Origin: Pelagibacteraceae bacterium AG-404-N13
Lineage (GTDB): Bacteria; Pseudomonadota; Alphaproteobacteria; Pelagibacterales; Pelagibacteraceae
DNA length: 64,000 bases
Assembly: GCA_003216255.1 (NCBI GenBank)
Contig: QCJD01000005.1
Span: 1-64,000, forward strand
Direction of reading: 5' to 3'
Below the pieces are notes generated by a model that searched no databases, was not told the DNA's origin, and worked only from the letters and a program-made list of their open reading frames with translations. This document shows, piece after piece, positions 45,727-55,263 of this stretch. Each line of letters opens with the position of its first letter. Position 1 is the stretch's first letter. The position numbers and the translations under genes were made by a program.

Positions 45727-46539
45727 ATGTCTTTGGTCAGCACAGTTTGGTTAGAAAATAATATTAATAAAGTTAAATTAATAGATTGTTCTTGGCATAT
45801 GCCAAACGTTAAAAGAAATGCTTACGAGGAATATTTAAAAGAACATATCCCAGGTGCTATTTTTTTTGATTTAGATAAATACTCAGCAACAAATACTGAT
45901 CTACCTCACATGTTGCCTAGTTTAAACAATTGGGAAAAAATTGTATCTAACCTAGGGATAACTAATAATGATAAAATAATTATTTACGACAACTCTGATG
46001 TATTAAGTGCTTGTAGATGTTGGTATAATTTTATTTATTTTGGGCATGATCCACAACTTATAAGTGTTCTAGATGGAGGATTAAAAAAATGGAAGGCAGA
46101 AAATAAAGAAGTAAACAATAATATTTCAAAAATTAATAAGTCTAACTATGTAGGTAAAGAAGATAAAAAATTAGTTAAAAATATAAATCAAATTAATTCT
46201 AACATTAAACTAAATGAATTTTTTCTTATAGATGCAAGAAGTAAAGAAAGATTTGATGGAATAGTTCCAGACCCAAGAAAAAATGTTAGGAGTGGTTCAA
46301 TTCCTAACTCGTTGTGCTTACCTTTTAAAGAAATTATTAATGAAGATAACTCATTTAAAAAAAAAGATGAAATTTCAAAAATATTTAATCAAATTGTTGA
46401 TCTTAAACATAGCAATATAGTATTTTCTTGTGGTTCAGGGGTTACTGCGTGTGTTTTAGCTCTTGCATATTCTCTAGTAAATAATACATATTCTCCTACA
46501 ATTTATGATGGATCTTGGGCTGAGTATGGAAAGATATAA
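45727..46539 (+). CDS. sseA: 3-mercaptopyruvate/thiosulfate sulfurtransferase
   Basis: Two rhodanese domains in 270 residues. The first (about 1-125) is inactive, with IIYDNSDVLSACRCWYNFIYFG; the second holds the persulfide Cys in FSCGSGVTACVLAL. CGSGVTA is the SseA (mercaptopyruvate) active-loop type rather than the CRxGxT of thiosulfate enzymes. Domain linker DARSKERFDGIVPDPR is canonical. It is translated just after msrA. Confidence 0.93.
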   Translation: MSLVSTVWLENNINKVKLIDCSWHMPNVKRNAYEEYLKEHIPGAIFFDLDKYSATNTDLPHMLPSLNNWEKIVSNLGITNNDKIIIYDNSDVLSACRCWYNFIYFGHDPQLISVLDGGLKKWKAENKEVNNNISKINKSNYVGKEDKKLVKNINQINSNIKLNEFFLIDARSKERFDGIVPDPRKNVRSGSIPNSLCLPFKEIINEDNSFKKKDEISKIFNQIVDLKHSNIVFSCGSGVTACVLALAYSLVNNTYSPTIYDGSWAEYGKI

Positions 46540-46542
46540 ATT

Positions 46543-47553
46543 ATGAAAAGATCAACAAAAGTTACAACTGTTATAATTTTATTTTTCATAATAATCACTG
46601 TAGTGGTTGTTGGAAGAACAATGATAGGGAATCATTTTAAGAAAAAATTTAGTAAAAGACCTCCTCCTGGAATAATAGTAAAAACAGTAGAACAAAGAGA
46701 ATTCCAAAATAAAATTGAAACCTTTGGAACAGCAATTCCAATTAAAGTTCAGTCCTATAATATAGAAAAATATGAAATTTTAGAACCTATTCAATTTAAT
46801 AAAAAAGTTGAAGCAGGTGATGTAATTGTAAAATTAAAAAATAGAAATATTATTGCACCTTTTGAAGGAGTAATTGGGAAAAGAAATTTTTCAGATGACA
46901 TAAAAGTTTCAGAAAGTTCTCTGGTAATAAATCTAGAAGATGCGTCTACATTGTTTGTAGATGTAGATATACCTGAAGTGTTTTCATCTAATGTAAATAA
47001 AGGATTAAGAGTCGATATAAAATTTTCAGGAAATAAGGATAAAAGTTTTGAAGGGATAGTCGAGTCTCTTGCTAGCAGAATAAATACAGACACAAGATCT
47101 CTTGCTGCAAGAATTAAGTTGGATAACTCAAATTTAGAGATATTGCCTGGAGCACTTCTTGAGGTAACTATAAAATATAATGAAAGAAATTCTTTGGGTA
47201 TTCCAGATACAAGCGTCATATTAGAAGGTAATAAAGTTTATATATATAGAGTGGATGATAAAAATATTGCGAATAAAACAGAAATTCAAATTGGTAACAG
47301 GAGCCAAGGTTACCTTGAAGTTAAGTCTGGTTTAAAACAAGGTGATGTAGTTGTTGCAGAAGGTTTAAAAAAAGTAAGACCATTCGGTAAAATTAAACCC
47401 CTTAAAGATGGGGTAAAACAAAACAAAGGCGATTGGAAAAAAAAAGCTAAATCTAATAACACTGAAACAAAAAAAAGTAAGTTTGACTGGATAAAAAAAT
47501 TGAACATTTTTAAAAAGTCTGAGTCTCAAAAAAAAGAAGAAAAAAATAAATAA
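46543..47553 (+). CDS. RND efflux periplasmic adaptor (membrane fusion protein)
   Basis: A 336-residue adaptor with one N-terminal membrane segment (about 6-25). The lipoyl/barrel-sandwich region is short, with PIQFNKKVEAGDVIVKL and RNIIAPFEGVIGKRNFS. The beta-barrel and membrane-proximal domains follow. The last 45 residues are Lys-rich and likely disordered. It links the RND pump of the next gene to an outer-membrane channel, which is not encoded here. The gap to the pump is 4 bp. Confidence 0.9.
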   Translation: MKRSTKVTTVIILFFIIITVVVVGRTMIGNHFKKKFSKRPPPGIIVKTVEQREFQNKIETFGTAIPIKVQSYNIEKYEILEPIQFNKKVEAGDVIVKLKNRNIIAPFEGVIGKRNFSDDIKVSESSLVINLEDASTLFVDVDIPEVFSSNVNKGLRVDIKFSGNKDKSFEGIVESLASRINTDTRSLAARIKLDNSNLEILPGALLEVTIKYNERNSLGIPDTSVILEGNKVYIYRVDDKNIANKTEIQIGNRSQGYLEVKSGLKQGDVVVAEGLKKVRPFGKIKPLKDGVKQNKGDWKKKAKSNNTETKKSKFDWIKKLNIFKKSESQKKEEKNK

Positions 47554-47557
47554 TTAA

Positions 47558-50500
47558 ATGTACTTAACTGATCTTAGCATTAGAAGACCAGCTTTTTCTT
47601 GGGTTTTATCATTAATACTAGTTGTGTTTGGTGCTTTCGTATTCTGGAAATTGCCAGTAAGAGAACTTCCATCCGGTTTGCAGCCACCTGTAGTTCAGGT
47701 TCAAGTAGAATATGCTTCTGCGTCTGCTCCTATTGTTGACGAGTCAGTGACTCAAGTACTTGAGGATGTGATTGGAGGAGCAGAGGGAATTAAAAACATA
47801 GACTCAAAATCTGAAAATGGAAAAAGCACTATAAATATTGAATTTGATACTAAAATTGATCTAGATGATGCAGCAAATGATATCAGGGAGAGAGTTGCTA
47901 GAGTAGTAAGCCGACTTCCTTCTGAGTCCGATCCACCAAGAATTCTTAAACAATCAGCAGGTTTTTCAACAACAATGTGGATAGCTTTAACTTCTGCCAC
48001 ATGGAGTGACTTAGAGCTCGGAGATTATGCTGAAAGATATTTAGTTGATAAATTTTCAAGCATAAGAAACGTTGGTAGAATTAGAACTGGAGGTTTAAGA
48101 GAGTTAAGTATTAGAGTTTGGATTGATCCAATTAAGCTTGCTGCCAATAACATAACTGTTCAAGAAGTGGAATCTGCACTTCGAGATGAAAATGTTCGTT
48201 TACCCGCAGGAACACTTGAAGCAAACAATATTGATTTGACTATAAATATTGACAAATCATATAATGATTTAGACAAACTCAAGCAATTACCTATTAAAAA
48301 AGGAAAAGACAATTTAGTTAGACTTTCTGATGTAGCAGAATTAGAGTTTGGACCAGTAACTTCAAAAGTTCTATTTAGTGCTCAAAGTAAAAAAGCTTTG
48401 AATTTAAAAACTGTTGGAATTGGGATTTATGCTAGAAGTGGTGCATCTACAGTAGAACTATCTAAAGATATAAAAAAGAAAATTGAAGAGGTTAATAAGA
48501 ACCTTCCTGGTGATTTAAATCTAGAGATAGCTTTTAACAGAGCTACTTATATCTCAGAAGCAATTAATGAAGTTTATAAAACGTTACTAATAGCATTTAT
48601 TTTGGTTGTAATAATTATCTATCTATTTTTAGGAAATCTTAAAGCTGTGATTGTTCCAGCAATTGCTCTACCGGTAAGTCTTGTTGCAACTTTCTTAGGA
48701 ATATATTTGTTTGATTTATCAATTAATATTTTTGTTCTTCTCAGTTTTATTTTGGCAATAGGAATTATTACGGATGACTCGGTTATTATGACCGACGCAA
48801 TTTATAGACGAATAGAAAATGGAGAAACTCCACTAGTTGCTGCATATAAAGGATCTAAACAAATTACATTTGCTATAGTTGCCACAACACTAATTTTAGT
48901 AGCTGTATTTTTGCCTCTCATATTCATTGAAGGTATAGCGGGAACTCTATTTAGAGAGACAGCTATTGCGCTTTCTTTTGCTATAGTTGTATCATCATTT
49001 GTTGCACTGACTCTATCACCAATGTTGGGAAGTAAATTTTTAGATAAACAAAAAAAATCAAATTTTCTAGTCAGATGGTTCGGCAAGTTCTTTAATGGTT
49101 TTTCAAATTTTTATTCTGAAACATTAAGTTTTTGGCTAAACAAAAAGAAAACGATAATAACTTTTATAATCATAATGATTGTAGGTTCAGGAGCTCTATA
49201 TAATTATACAAAAAAAGAACTTCTTCCTATGGAGGATAGAGGTGCATATTTAGTTATCGGATTTACCGATGAAGGTAGTTCTTTCGAATATACAAAAAAT
49301 AGAGCTATTGATGTTGAACAAAGACTAATTCCTTTATTAAAGTCTGATGATAGCCCTTACAATAGATTTTTAATGATAGTTCCTGGTTTTGGATCAGATA
49401 ATAGTTTTTTAATTATTGCCTTACTAGATAATTGGAAAAATAGAGATCAAAATTCACAAACTGTTATGAGACAGGCTATAGGGAAAATAGTAACTGTTCC
49501 TCAAGCTTTGGCTTTTCCAATTTCTCCACAATCAATAAGAGTATCAAGTTATAATAAGCCTGTTCAAATGGTTATTTATGGAAATACGTATGAAGAACTA
49601 AAGGATATACAATCTAAAGTTATCAGAAATTTAAGAAAAAATAGAAATTTATCTAGAATAGAATCTGATTACAGCACTAATAAACCTGAGGTTAAATTAG
49701 AAATAAATAAAAATAAGGCTAAAGATTTAGGTATATCTGCTCAAGCAATTGGTCAGACTTTAGAAACATTATATGGCGGTAAAACTGTTACAAAATTTAA
49801 TAAACTTGGAAAAGAATACCCTATAATTCTGCAACAATATCTAGAAGATAGAAAAGATAAGGAAAGTTTAAGTAAAATTTTTGTTAGATCTCAAAAATCT
49901 GGAAGCTTAATTTCTCTTTCAAATTTAGTTGATTTTAAAGAGGAAGGTTCAGCAAGTAAACTATCAAGATATAACAGACAGAGAGCAGTTACAATTTCAG
50001 CAAATATAAGTGAAAACTACACATTAACTGAAGCAATTAAATATTTAGAAAATACAATGGCTGAAGTTGCCCCTGATAAGCAAATTACTTGGAAGGGAAA
50101 GTCTGAAGAATTGAAAGAGACAAGCAATGAATTATACATAATATTTGCTTTGGCTTTACTAACGGCTTACTTGGTAATGTCTGCAACATTTAATTCATTT
50201 ATTCATCCATTTATAATTATATTAACTGTACCGCTTGCGGTATTTGGTGGAATAGTCTTTATATTATTTTTAAATTCTTCAATTAATATTTTTTCTCAAA
50301 TTGCACTAGTAATACTAATTGGTATCTCCACTAAAAATAGTATTCTTATAGTTGATTATGCCAATCAATTAAGAACAACTGGGAAAAAAATTGAAGTAGC
50401 AGTTAGAGAAGCATGCAATTTAAGATTTAGACCAATTATTATGACATCTTTAAGTACTATGATAGCGATGATACCTTTGGTTGTTGGAAATATTGGACCA

Positions 50501-50668
50501 GGAGCTGGTGAAGGTTCTAGACTTGCTGTAGGCGCAACCATATTAGGCGGAATGATTATATCTACATTTTTTACATTATATGTAACTCCAACGATGTATT
50601 TAACTTTAGCAAAAAATACAAAAAGAATTGATGCTGTAGATATTGAGTTAAAAAAACAATTAAATTAA
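47558..50668 (+). CDS. RND-family efflux pump (AcrB/HAE1 type)
   Basis: A proton-driven exporter of 1036 residues with twelve helices and two large periplasmic loops. TM4 carries ILAIGIITDDSVIMTDAIYRR, with the Asp pair used for proton relay. VQVEYASASAPIVDESV and GISTKNSILIVDYANQL (second half) are HAE1 markers. No drug-binding substitution can be judged by eye. It converges with the SLT-like lipoprotein, overlapping by 4 bp. Confidence 0.95.
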   Translation: MYLTDLSIRRPAFSWVLSLILVVFGAFVFWKLPVRELPSGLQPPVVQVQVEYASASAPIVDESVTQVLEDVIGGAEGIKNIDSKSENGKSTINIEFDTKIDLDDAANDIRERVARVVSRLPSESDPPRILKQSAGFSTTMWIALTSATWSDLELGDYAERYLVDKFSSIRNVGRIRTGGLRELSIRVWIDPIKLAANNITVQEVESALRDENVRLPAGTLEANNIDLTINIDKSYNDLDKLKQLPIKKGKDNLVRLSDVAELEFGPVTSKVLFSAQSKKALNLKTVGIGIYARSGASTVELSKDIKKKIEEVNKNLPGDLNLEIAFNRATYISEAINEVYKTLLIAFILVVIIIYLFLGNLKAVIVPAIALPVSLVATFLGIYLFDLSINIFVLLSFILAIGIITDDSVIMTDAIYRRIENGETPLVAAYKGSKQITFAIVATTLILVAVFLPLIFIEGIAGTLFRETAIALSFAIVVSSFVALTLSPMLGSKFLDKQKKSNFLVRWFGKFFNGFSNFYSETLSFWLNKKKTIITFIIIMIVGSGALYNYTKKELLPMEDRGAYLVIGFTDEGSSFEYTKNRAIDVEQRLIPLLKSDDSPYNRFLMIVPGFGSDNSFLIIALLDNWKNRDQNSQTVMRQAIGKIVTVPQALAFPISPQSIRVSSYNKPVQMVIYGNTYEELKDIQSKVIRNLRKNRNLSRIESDYSTNKPEVKLEINKNKAKDLGISAQAIGQTLETLYGGKTVTKFNKLGKEYPIILQQYLEDRKDKESLSKIFVRSQKSGSLISLSNLVDFKEEGSASKLSRYNRQRAVTISANISENYTLTEAIKYLENTMAEVAPDKQITWKGKSEELKETSNELYIIFALALLTAYLVMSATFNSFIHPFIIILTVPLAVFGGIVFILFLNSSINIFSQIALVILIGISTKNSILIVDYANQLRTTGKKIEVAVREACNLRFRPIIMTSLSTMIAMIPLVVGNIGPGAGEGSRLAVGATILGGMIISTFFTLYVTPTMYLTLAKNTKRIDAVDIELKKQLN

Positions 50669-51252
50669 AAAATAATATATTTTCTGGTTGTTAAAGATTT
50701 ACTACATTTAGCAAGTTGACTTTTATATTTGTTAGATTGATTTTCAACTTTTTTTGCAAGCAACATAATTTTTTGATTTTTTTTATAATTTTTATAATTT
50801 CCCCAACCTTCATGGTAAGCAATGTATTGTTTAAAGGCATCTTTTTTAGAAATTTTAAGAATTTTCTCAGTTTTATTTGTATACCAACCAATAAAATCGA
50901 CACTATCTTTAAATCTTGTTCTAGTAGCATATTTATTTCCAGTTTCTTCTTTATATTGTTTCCATGTTCCTTTTACTGCCTGAGAATAACCAAAAGAACT
51001 TGATGGCCTCTTATATGGAACAATTTTAAATAATTTTTGTCTTGGAGGTTTTGCTAGCCAATCAAAATCGGATTCCATTTTTATAATCGCTAATTGGAGA
51101 TAAATTGGGGTTCCCCATTTTTTTTCTGTTTTTACTGCATGTTTATACCAAAGATATCTTTCAGAAAATATTGAACAACCATCTGCAGTATTTTGAGGAA
51201 TAGATGAGCAGGCAGTAATTAAAAACAAAATAAGTAATAACAATTTTTTCAT
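50665..51252 (-). CDS. SLT-like lytic transglycosylase lipoprotein
   Basis: A 195-residue predicted lipoprotein (lipobox ITAC near residue 15). LQLAIIKMESDFDW contains the catalytic Glu position of soluble lytic transglycosylases, and SSFGYSQAVKGTWKQY is the matching GYxQ block. Later YIAYHEGWGNYKNY resembles the NxG-type substrate segment. It is presumably a periplasmic cell-wall hydrolase. The start overlaps the SNase gene stop by ATGA. Confidence 0.8.
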   Translation of the reverse strand: MKKLLLLILFLITACSSIPQNTADGCSIFSERYLWYKHAVKTEKKWGTPIYLQLAIIKMESDFDWLAKPPRQKLFKIVPYKRPSSSFGYSQAVKGTWKQYKEETGNKYATRTRFKDSVDFIGWYTNKTEKILKISKKDAFKQYIAYHEGWGNYKNYKKNQKIMLLAKKVENQSNKYKSQLAKCSKSLTTRKYIIF

Positions 51253-51770
51253 TTATTTTTTCTAATTTTTTCTTTCCATTTCCATGGGTATTCAAACTTC
51301 ATTTTCCAAAAACCTAATTTGTTAATCTTTGCATGTTCTTGATTTTTAGCAAATTTACCTTTTGAATAGCGAGGCCAATCAAAAGCGTAACCATTTCTAA
51401 CCATAAAAACAGATAGACTTTCATCTTTTATAAAACACTCACCAATTAACCTTTTATATTTATCCTTATTTTTTTCAATTTTACAGTTTAAAGAATTACT
51501 ACCAATTTTTTTTATCAATTTATTTTTAGAGATTTGTCCACAAAAAACTTCTTTATTGTCTTCAATACAAGTTTGTTTTTTACCTTTGAAATAGCTTTCT
51601 GGAGCATCTATTCCACCAAAACGAATTTTATTTCCATTAATCTTTATAGTATCTCCATCAACGACAATGGCATTTCCTTTGATGATATTCTTTTCATCAC
51701 TATAAGAAAAAGAGAAAGAAAATAAAATTACTAAAGCAAGACTACTTAAAGTCAGACTTAGCTTTTTCAT
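51249..51770 (-). CDS. thermonuclease-like (SNase) exported nuclease
   Basis: Signal peptide (about 1-25, LSSLALVILFSFSFSYS) then a single staphylococcal-nuclease domain with AIVVDGDTIKINGNKIRFGGIDAPES, YKRLIGECF and MVRNGYAFDWPRYS. The catalytic Arg/Glu/Asp set typical of SNase appears to be kept. I chose the ATG at 51770 so that the signal peptide starts cleanly (MKKLSLTL); a codon at 51803 would add 11 residues inside the DUF1476 gene. It could degrade extracellular or periplasmic nucleic acids, fitting with nucleoside uptake, but this is inference. Confidence 0.85.
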   Translation of the reverse strand: MKKLSLTLSSLALVILFSFSFSYSDEKNIIKGNAIVVDGDTIKINGNKIRFGGIDAPESYFKGKKQTCIEDNKEVFCGQISKNKLIKKIGSNSLNCKIEKNKDKYKRLIGECFIKDESLSVFMVRNGYAFDWPRYSKGKFAKNQEHAKINKLGFWKMKFEYPWKWKEKIRKNK

Positions 51771-52050
51771 TAAGCTCGTCCATTTTTTTTCGAATGTCTT
51801 CATCTGATATATTATGATCTTTTAAGTCTTCTTTAACCTTTCTAAAAACATCATCATCTCCTGCTTCAGCAAAATCTGCTTTGATTACTGATTGTATATA
51901 TTCTTTTTCCTGATCTGGGTTATAACCTAAAATTTTTGAAGCCCACTTGCCAATGTATTTATTTCTACGAGCACTGACTTTAAATTGCAATTCCTCATCA
52001 TGAGCGAATTTTTTTTCAAAACCTTTTTCTCTTTCATCGAATGAACTCAT
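51742..52050 (-). CDS. DUF1476 protein, ATP synthase zeta-subunit inhibitor
   Basis: A 102-residue helical protein. SSFDEREKGFEKKFAHDEEL at the N-terminus and RRNKYIGKWASKILG are the invariant blocks of DUF1476, shown in Paracoccus to be the zeta subunit that inhibits the F1Fo-ATPase. The charged C-terminal half has the KADFAEAGDDDVFRKV segment. It overlaps the nuclease gene, and its start overlaps the VanZ-like stop by 4 bp. Confidence 0.9.
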   Translation of the reverse strand: MSSFDEREKGFEKKFAHDEELQFKVSARRNKYIGKWASKILGYNPDQEKEYIQSVIKADFAEAGDDDVFRKVKEDLKDHNISDEDIRKKMDELNEKAKSDFK

Positions 52051-52421
52051 TTTGATCTCCTAAAAGTAAATAATTTATATAAAATTAAAGATAATATTAC
52101 CCCTAATGCATTTCCAAGTAAATCTGCTACTTCGAAACTTCTATTTGGAATAATAATGTGCATTAATTCTAAGAATATTGATACTAAAAATAAATAGTAT
52201 GAAATTTTTTTTAAATCTTTTTTGAAAGAGAAAATACCTAATAGTGAGAAAATTAAAAAAGCATACAAATGATTTGAAGAAAAAATTATAAAATCCCTGG
52301 TCAATTGTGGTTGGATAGTACAATCATTATATAAAAAGCAGCCCAAAATACTTCCTGGATAAAGATAAAAAATAAATAAAAATAAATTTGAAATATAAAA
52401 TGATATCTTTAAGAATCTCAT
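52047..52421 (-). CDS. VanZ-like membrane protein
   Basis: A 124-residue protein with four helices. SNHLYAFLIFSLLGIF, LELMHIIIPNRSFEVADLLGNALG contain the E-xxH and (S/F)xxxDLLxNxxG motif of VanZ-like proteins, whose function is unsettled (cell-wall or lipid related). It is the first gene of the minus-strand run with DUF1476, SNase and the SLT lipoprotein, divergent from gpmA by 26 bp. Confidence 0.8.
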   Translation of the reverse strand: MRFLKISFYISNLFLFIFYLYPGSILGCFLYNDCTIQPQLTRDFIIFSSNHLYAFLIFSLLGIFSFKKDLKKISYYLFLVSIFLELMHIIIPNRSFEVADLLGNALGVILSLILYKLFTFRRSK

Positions 52422-52447
52422 AATTACTCTATATTAAAAAAAAAATC

Positions 52448-53164
52448 ATGAGTCACTTAATACTAGTTAGACACGGTCAAAGCGAATGGAATTTAGAAAA
52501 TAGATTTACAGGCTGGGTAGATGTAGATTTGGCTCCAAAAGGAAAGCTAGAAGCTTGTAAAGCTGGTGAGTTAATAAAAGAACTCAATTTAGAAATTAAT
52601 CATTTTTTCTCATCCTATCAAAAAAGAGCAATCGAAACTTTAAAATTAATGTTGGTCACAATGAGAATTAAGAATGATAAAGTAATTAAAGCCTGGGAAC
52701 TAAATGAACGACACTATGGTTCTTTAACTGGTTTAAATAAAGATGAAATGAAAAAAAAACTAGGAGAAGATAAAATTCATATTTTTAGAAGATCTTGGGA
52801 TAAACCACCTGAACCATTAAATAAAAATAACCCTTATCATCCTTTAAATATTGAAATTTATAAAGATATACCAAAAGATAAAATACCTGATACTGAATCT
52901 TTGAAAGATACTTATGATAGAGTAATTCCATATTTTAAAAAAAATATAGAAAAAAAAATAAGTGAAAATGTAATGATTTCTGCTCATGGAAATTCTATCA
53001 GATCTCTTTGTAAATATTTATTTGATATTAGTAATGATGAAATTTCAAAATTGGAAATTCCTACAGGAAATCCTTTAATTTTGGAATTTGATAGTAATAT
53101 TAAGTTGCTTAACGCAAAGTATTTAGATAAAGAAAGAGCTAAAGACTTACTTAAGTTTGGTTAA
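52448..53164 (+). CDS. gpmA: 2,3-bisphosphoglycerate-dependent phosphoglycerate mutase
   Basis: Interconverts 3- and 2-phosphoglycerate. The catalytic loop LVRHGQSEWN (phospho-His in RHG), RFTGWVDVDLAPKG, ERHYGSLTGLNK, PDTESLKDTYDRV and SAHGNSIRSL are all present in 238 residues. It converges with murU, overlapping by 4 bp. It completes one step of lower glycolysis in a genome where pgi is reduced in size. Confidence 0.96.
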   Translation: MSHLILVRHGQSEWNLENRFTGWVDVDLAPKGKLEACKAGELIKELNLEINHFFSSYQKRAIETLKLMLVTMRIKNDKVIKAWELNERHYGSLTGLNKDEMKKKLGEDKIHIFRRSWDKPPEPLNKNNPYHPLNIEIYKDIPKDKIPDTESLKDTYDRVIPYFKKNIEKKISENVMISAHGNSIRSLCKYLFDISNDEISKLEIPTGNPLILEFDSNIKLLNAKYLDKERAKDLLKFG

Positions 53165-53844
53165 TTTAATTTATTAAAAATCTCAATATCTGTTAAATGA
53201 ATAAATTCATTAAAACTTTCATATCCATATAATTCTTTATTATCAATTAAATCATTCCAAATTTCAGAAATTGAAAAAATATTACTATTTATATTTTGAA
53301 ATACTTTTTTGTTTAATATTTGACAGCCTGTGTAAATAAAATCATTATCAACCTCTTTGGTTAATTTATTTTTGTTAAGACTAAAATCACCTTTAAATCT
53401 AGTATCAAAACTTTTATCTTTGTTAACTACCATTAATAAATTTTTTACTTTATATTTAAAATAATATTTTTCCATTTCATTAAATGTATTTTCATAGTTT
53501 GAATTCCATAAAGTATCTGGATTTAAAATTAAAAAATCTTCATCTTCAGAATTCTTCATTAAATTAAATATTCCACCTCCAGTATCTAATATTTTTTCAC
53601 CATCACTTAATACTTCAATATTTAAAGGATAGTTTTTATTTTCAATAAAATTTCTTATTTTTTCACCTAAATAAAATGTATTAATTTTAATATTATTTAT
53701 TCCAATGGACTTAACAAAATTCAAAGTATTATCTAACAAATTAATATTTTTTATTTTTAGCAAAGATTTAGGGGTATCATTTGTTATTGGTTGTAATCTT
53801 TTTCCATAACCTGCACAAAGTATTAAAGCTGATTTAACTTTCAT
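53161..53844 (-). CDS. murU: nucleotidyltransferase, MurNAc-1-P uridylyltransferase (MurU)-like
   Basis: A GT-A-type nucleotidyltransferase of 227 residues. LCAGYGKRLQPITNDTPKSL is the NTP-binding signature, ILDTGGGIFNLM and LILNPDTLWN give the metal Asp. Its position directly after an AmgK-like kinase (4 bp overlap) matches the amgK-murU pair that recycles N-acetylmuramic acid to UDP-MurNAc in Pseudomonas. A mannose- or glucose-1-phosphate transferase cannot be excluded. Confidence 0.82.
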   Translation of the reverse strand: MKVKSALILCAGYGKRLQPITNDTPKSLLKIKNINLLDNTLNFVKSIGINNIKINTFYLGEKIRNFIENKNYPLNIEVLSDGEKILDTGGGIFNLMKNSEDEDFLILNPDTLWNSNYENTFNEMEKYYFKYKVKNLLMVVNKDKSFDTRFKGDFSLNKNKLTKEVDNDFIYTGCQILNKKVFQNINSNIFSISEIWNDLIDNKELYGYESFNEFIHLTDIEIFNKLN

Positions 53845-54794
53845 TTTTTTCTAATCTTTTTTGGAAAATTTTTATCTACAATGTTTTTTAAATGATTAAA
53901 CTTAATATTATTATTAATTCTACCTTCTATCAATTTCCAAGCATAAGGGATAAGTTTTAAATATCTATGTTTTTTATCTCTTTTAGAAAGTCTAGAAAAT
54001 ATACCAATTATTTTAAAATTTCTTAACACTGACAATATTTCAAAATCATTTTGAAATTTATTTCTATCTAAAGATTTATTTTTTTTGATAAATTGATTAA
54101 AAATTTTATCTTTAAATTTTTTATCAGTTTTAAAACGAACATCATCAATTAATGATGCAAGATCATAAGCTATATTACCAAAAACTGCATCCTGACTGTC
54201 AATTAATCCAAGTCCTTGTTTAGTAATCATCATATTTGATATGTGAAAGTCGCGGTGAATAAATATTTTTTTTTTATAGATCAGTCTATTTAATAAATCC
54301 TTAAAAATTTTTGAAATTTTTTTTTTTTCAGAATTTTTTGTCCTTCCTTTTACATACTTTGGAAAATACCATTTTAAAAATAAATTTGCCTCATTAAATA
54401 GTTTTGCTTTAGAATAATTTGGAATTCTATATTCAGTATTTTTAAATGTTTTTACTTTTTTTGTTTTTATTTTTTGAATTTTATTAAGTAATAAAATAAT
54501 TTTTTTATAATAAAATAATCTTTTTTTTTTATTTTTTTTTAATAGTTGCAAAACTGTTTGATTTCCAAAGTCTTGAATTTCAATATAATTTTTATAGTAG
54601 TTATTCTCTATCATTTTCGGAGCTAACAACTTTTTTTTATTTAAAAGATTATTTATAGCTTCATAATTGATTAAATTACTTTTTTTTTGTTTTTTACAAA
54701 ATACTAAGATTGAAGTTTGTTTATTATTTTTTTTTCTATAAAAAGATCTAAAGGAAGCGTCCCCTGATAACTTTTTAAGATTATTTAATTTCAT
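53841..54794 (-). CDS. amgK: aminoglycoside-phosphotransferase-fold kinase, AmgK-like
   Basis: A 317-residue sugar kinase-like protein. The APH signatures are FIHRDFHISNMMI (catalytic Asp and Asn) and GLIDSQDAVFGNIAYDLASLIDD (metal Asp). The N-lobe is KLSGDASFRSFYR. The chain is Lys/Asn-rich, with long loops such as KKNKKKRLFYYKK. It sits between tsaE (14 bp overlap) and murU, the usual alphaproteobacterial order. The substrate, MurNAc/GlcNAc, is inferred from context. Confidence 0.82.
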   Translation of the reverse strand: MKLNNLKKLSGDASFRSFYRKKNNKQTSILVFCKKQKKSNLINYEAINNLLNKKKLLAPKMIENNYYKNYIEIQDFGNQTVLQLLKKNKKKRLFYYKKIILLLNKIQKIKTKKVKTFKNTEYRIPNYSKAKLFNEANLFLKWYFPKYVKGRTKNSEKKKISKIFKDLLNRLIYKKKIFIHRDFHISNMMITKQGLGLIDSQDAVFGNIAYDLASLIDDVRFKTDKKFKDKIFNQFIKKNKSLDRNKFQNDFEILSVLRNFKIIGIFSRLSKRDKKHRYLKLIPYAWKLIEGRINNNIKFNHLKNIVDKNFPKKIRKK

Positions 54795-55263
54795 CTAAAA
54801 AACTAACTTTCTTCTTTGAAGAAATGGTAAGAAATCTCTTTTTGTATTCATCGCCATATTCAAAATTTAGATCTAGTATATTATTAGTTTTATATTTTTT
54901 CATTTTTTCTGGCCATTCAATTAATGTTATTTCATCAGGATTGTCTTCATAAATTCCAATATTGGCTAATTCTTTTTCATCATTTATTCTATATAAGTCG
55001 TAATGCTTGATGACCATAGATCCTAATTGATATTCATGAACCAAATTAAAAGTTGGGCTTGATATCTCTGTTATTGATTGATTGTTTTGTCTTTGTAAAA
55101 AATTTATTAGATACCTGATAAAAGTTGTTTTACCAACTCCCAGCTCTCCTCTTAAAAAAATAGCATCTCCAACCTTAATATTTTTAGAAAATATTTCTGC
55201 TATAGATTTAGTTTTAATTTCTTCTGAAATATTTATTCTGCTACTTTTAGTAGCGGTAAGCAT
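54781..55263 (-). CDS. tsaE: tRNA threonylcarbamoyladenosine synthesis ATPase TsaE
   Basis: The ATPase partner in t6A37 tRNA modification. P-loop [16 protein letters not shown] (about 36-51), then [11 protein letters not shown] with the conserved Thr and LIEWPEKM. The start at 55263 gives the usual spacing to the P-loop (160 residues). A codon at 55293 would push deeper into ahcY without conserved residues. It overlaps ahcY by 17 bp on the same strand. Confidence 0.92.
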   Translation of the reverse strand: MLTATKSSRINISEEIKTKSIAEIFSKNIKVGDAIFLRGELGVGKTTFIRYLINFLQRQNNQSITEISSPTFNLVHEYQLGSMVIKHYDLYRINDEKELANIGIYEDNPDEITLIEWPEKMKKYKTNNILDLNFEYGDEYKKRFLTISSKKKVSFLDEIK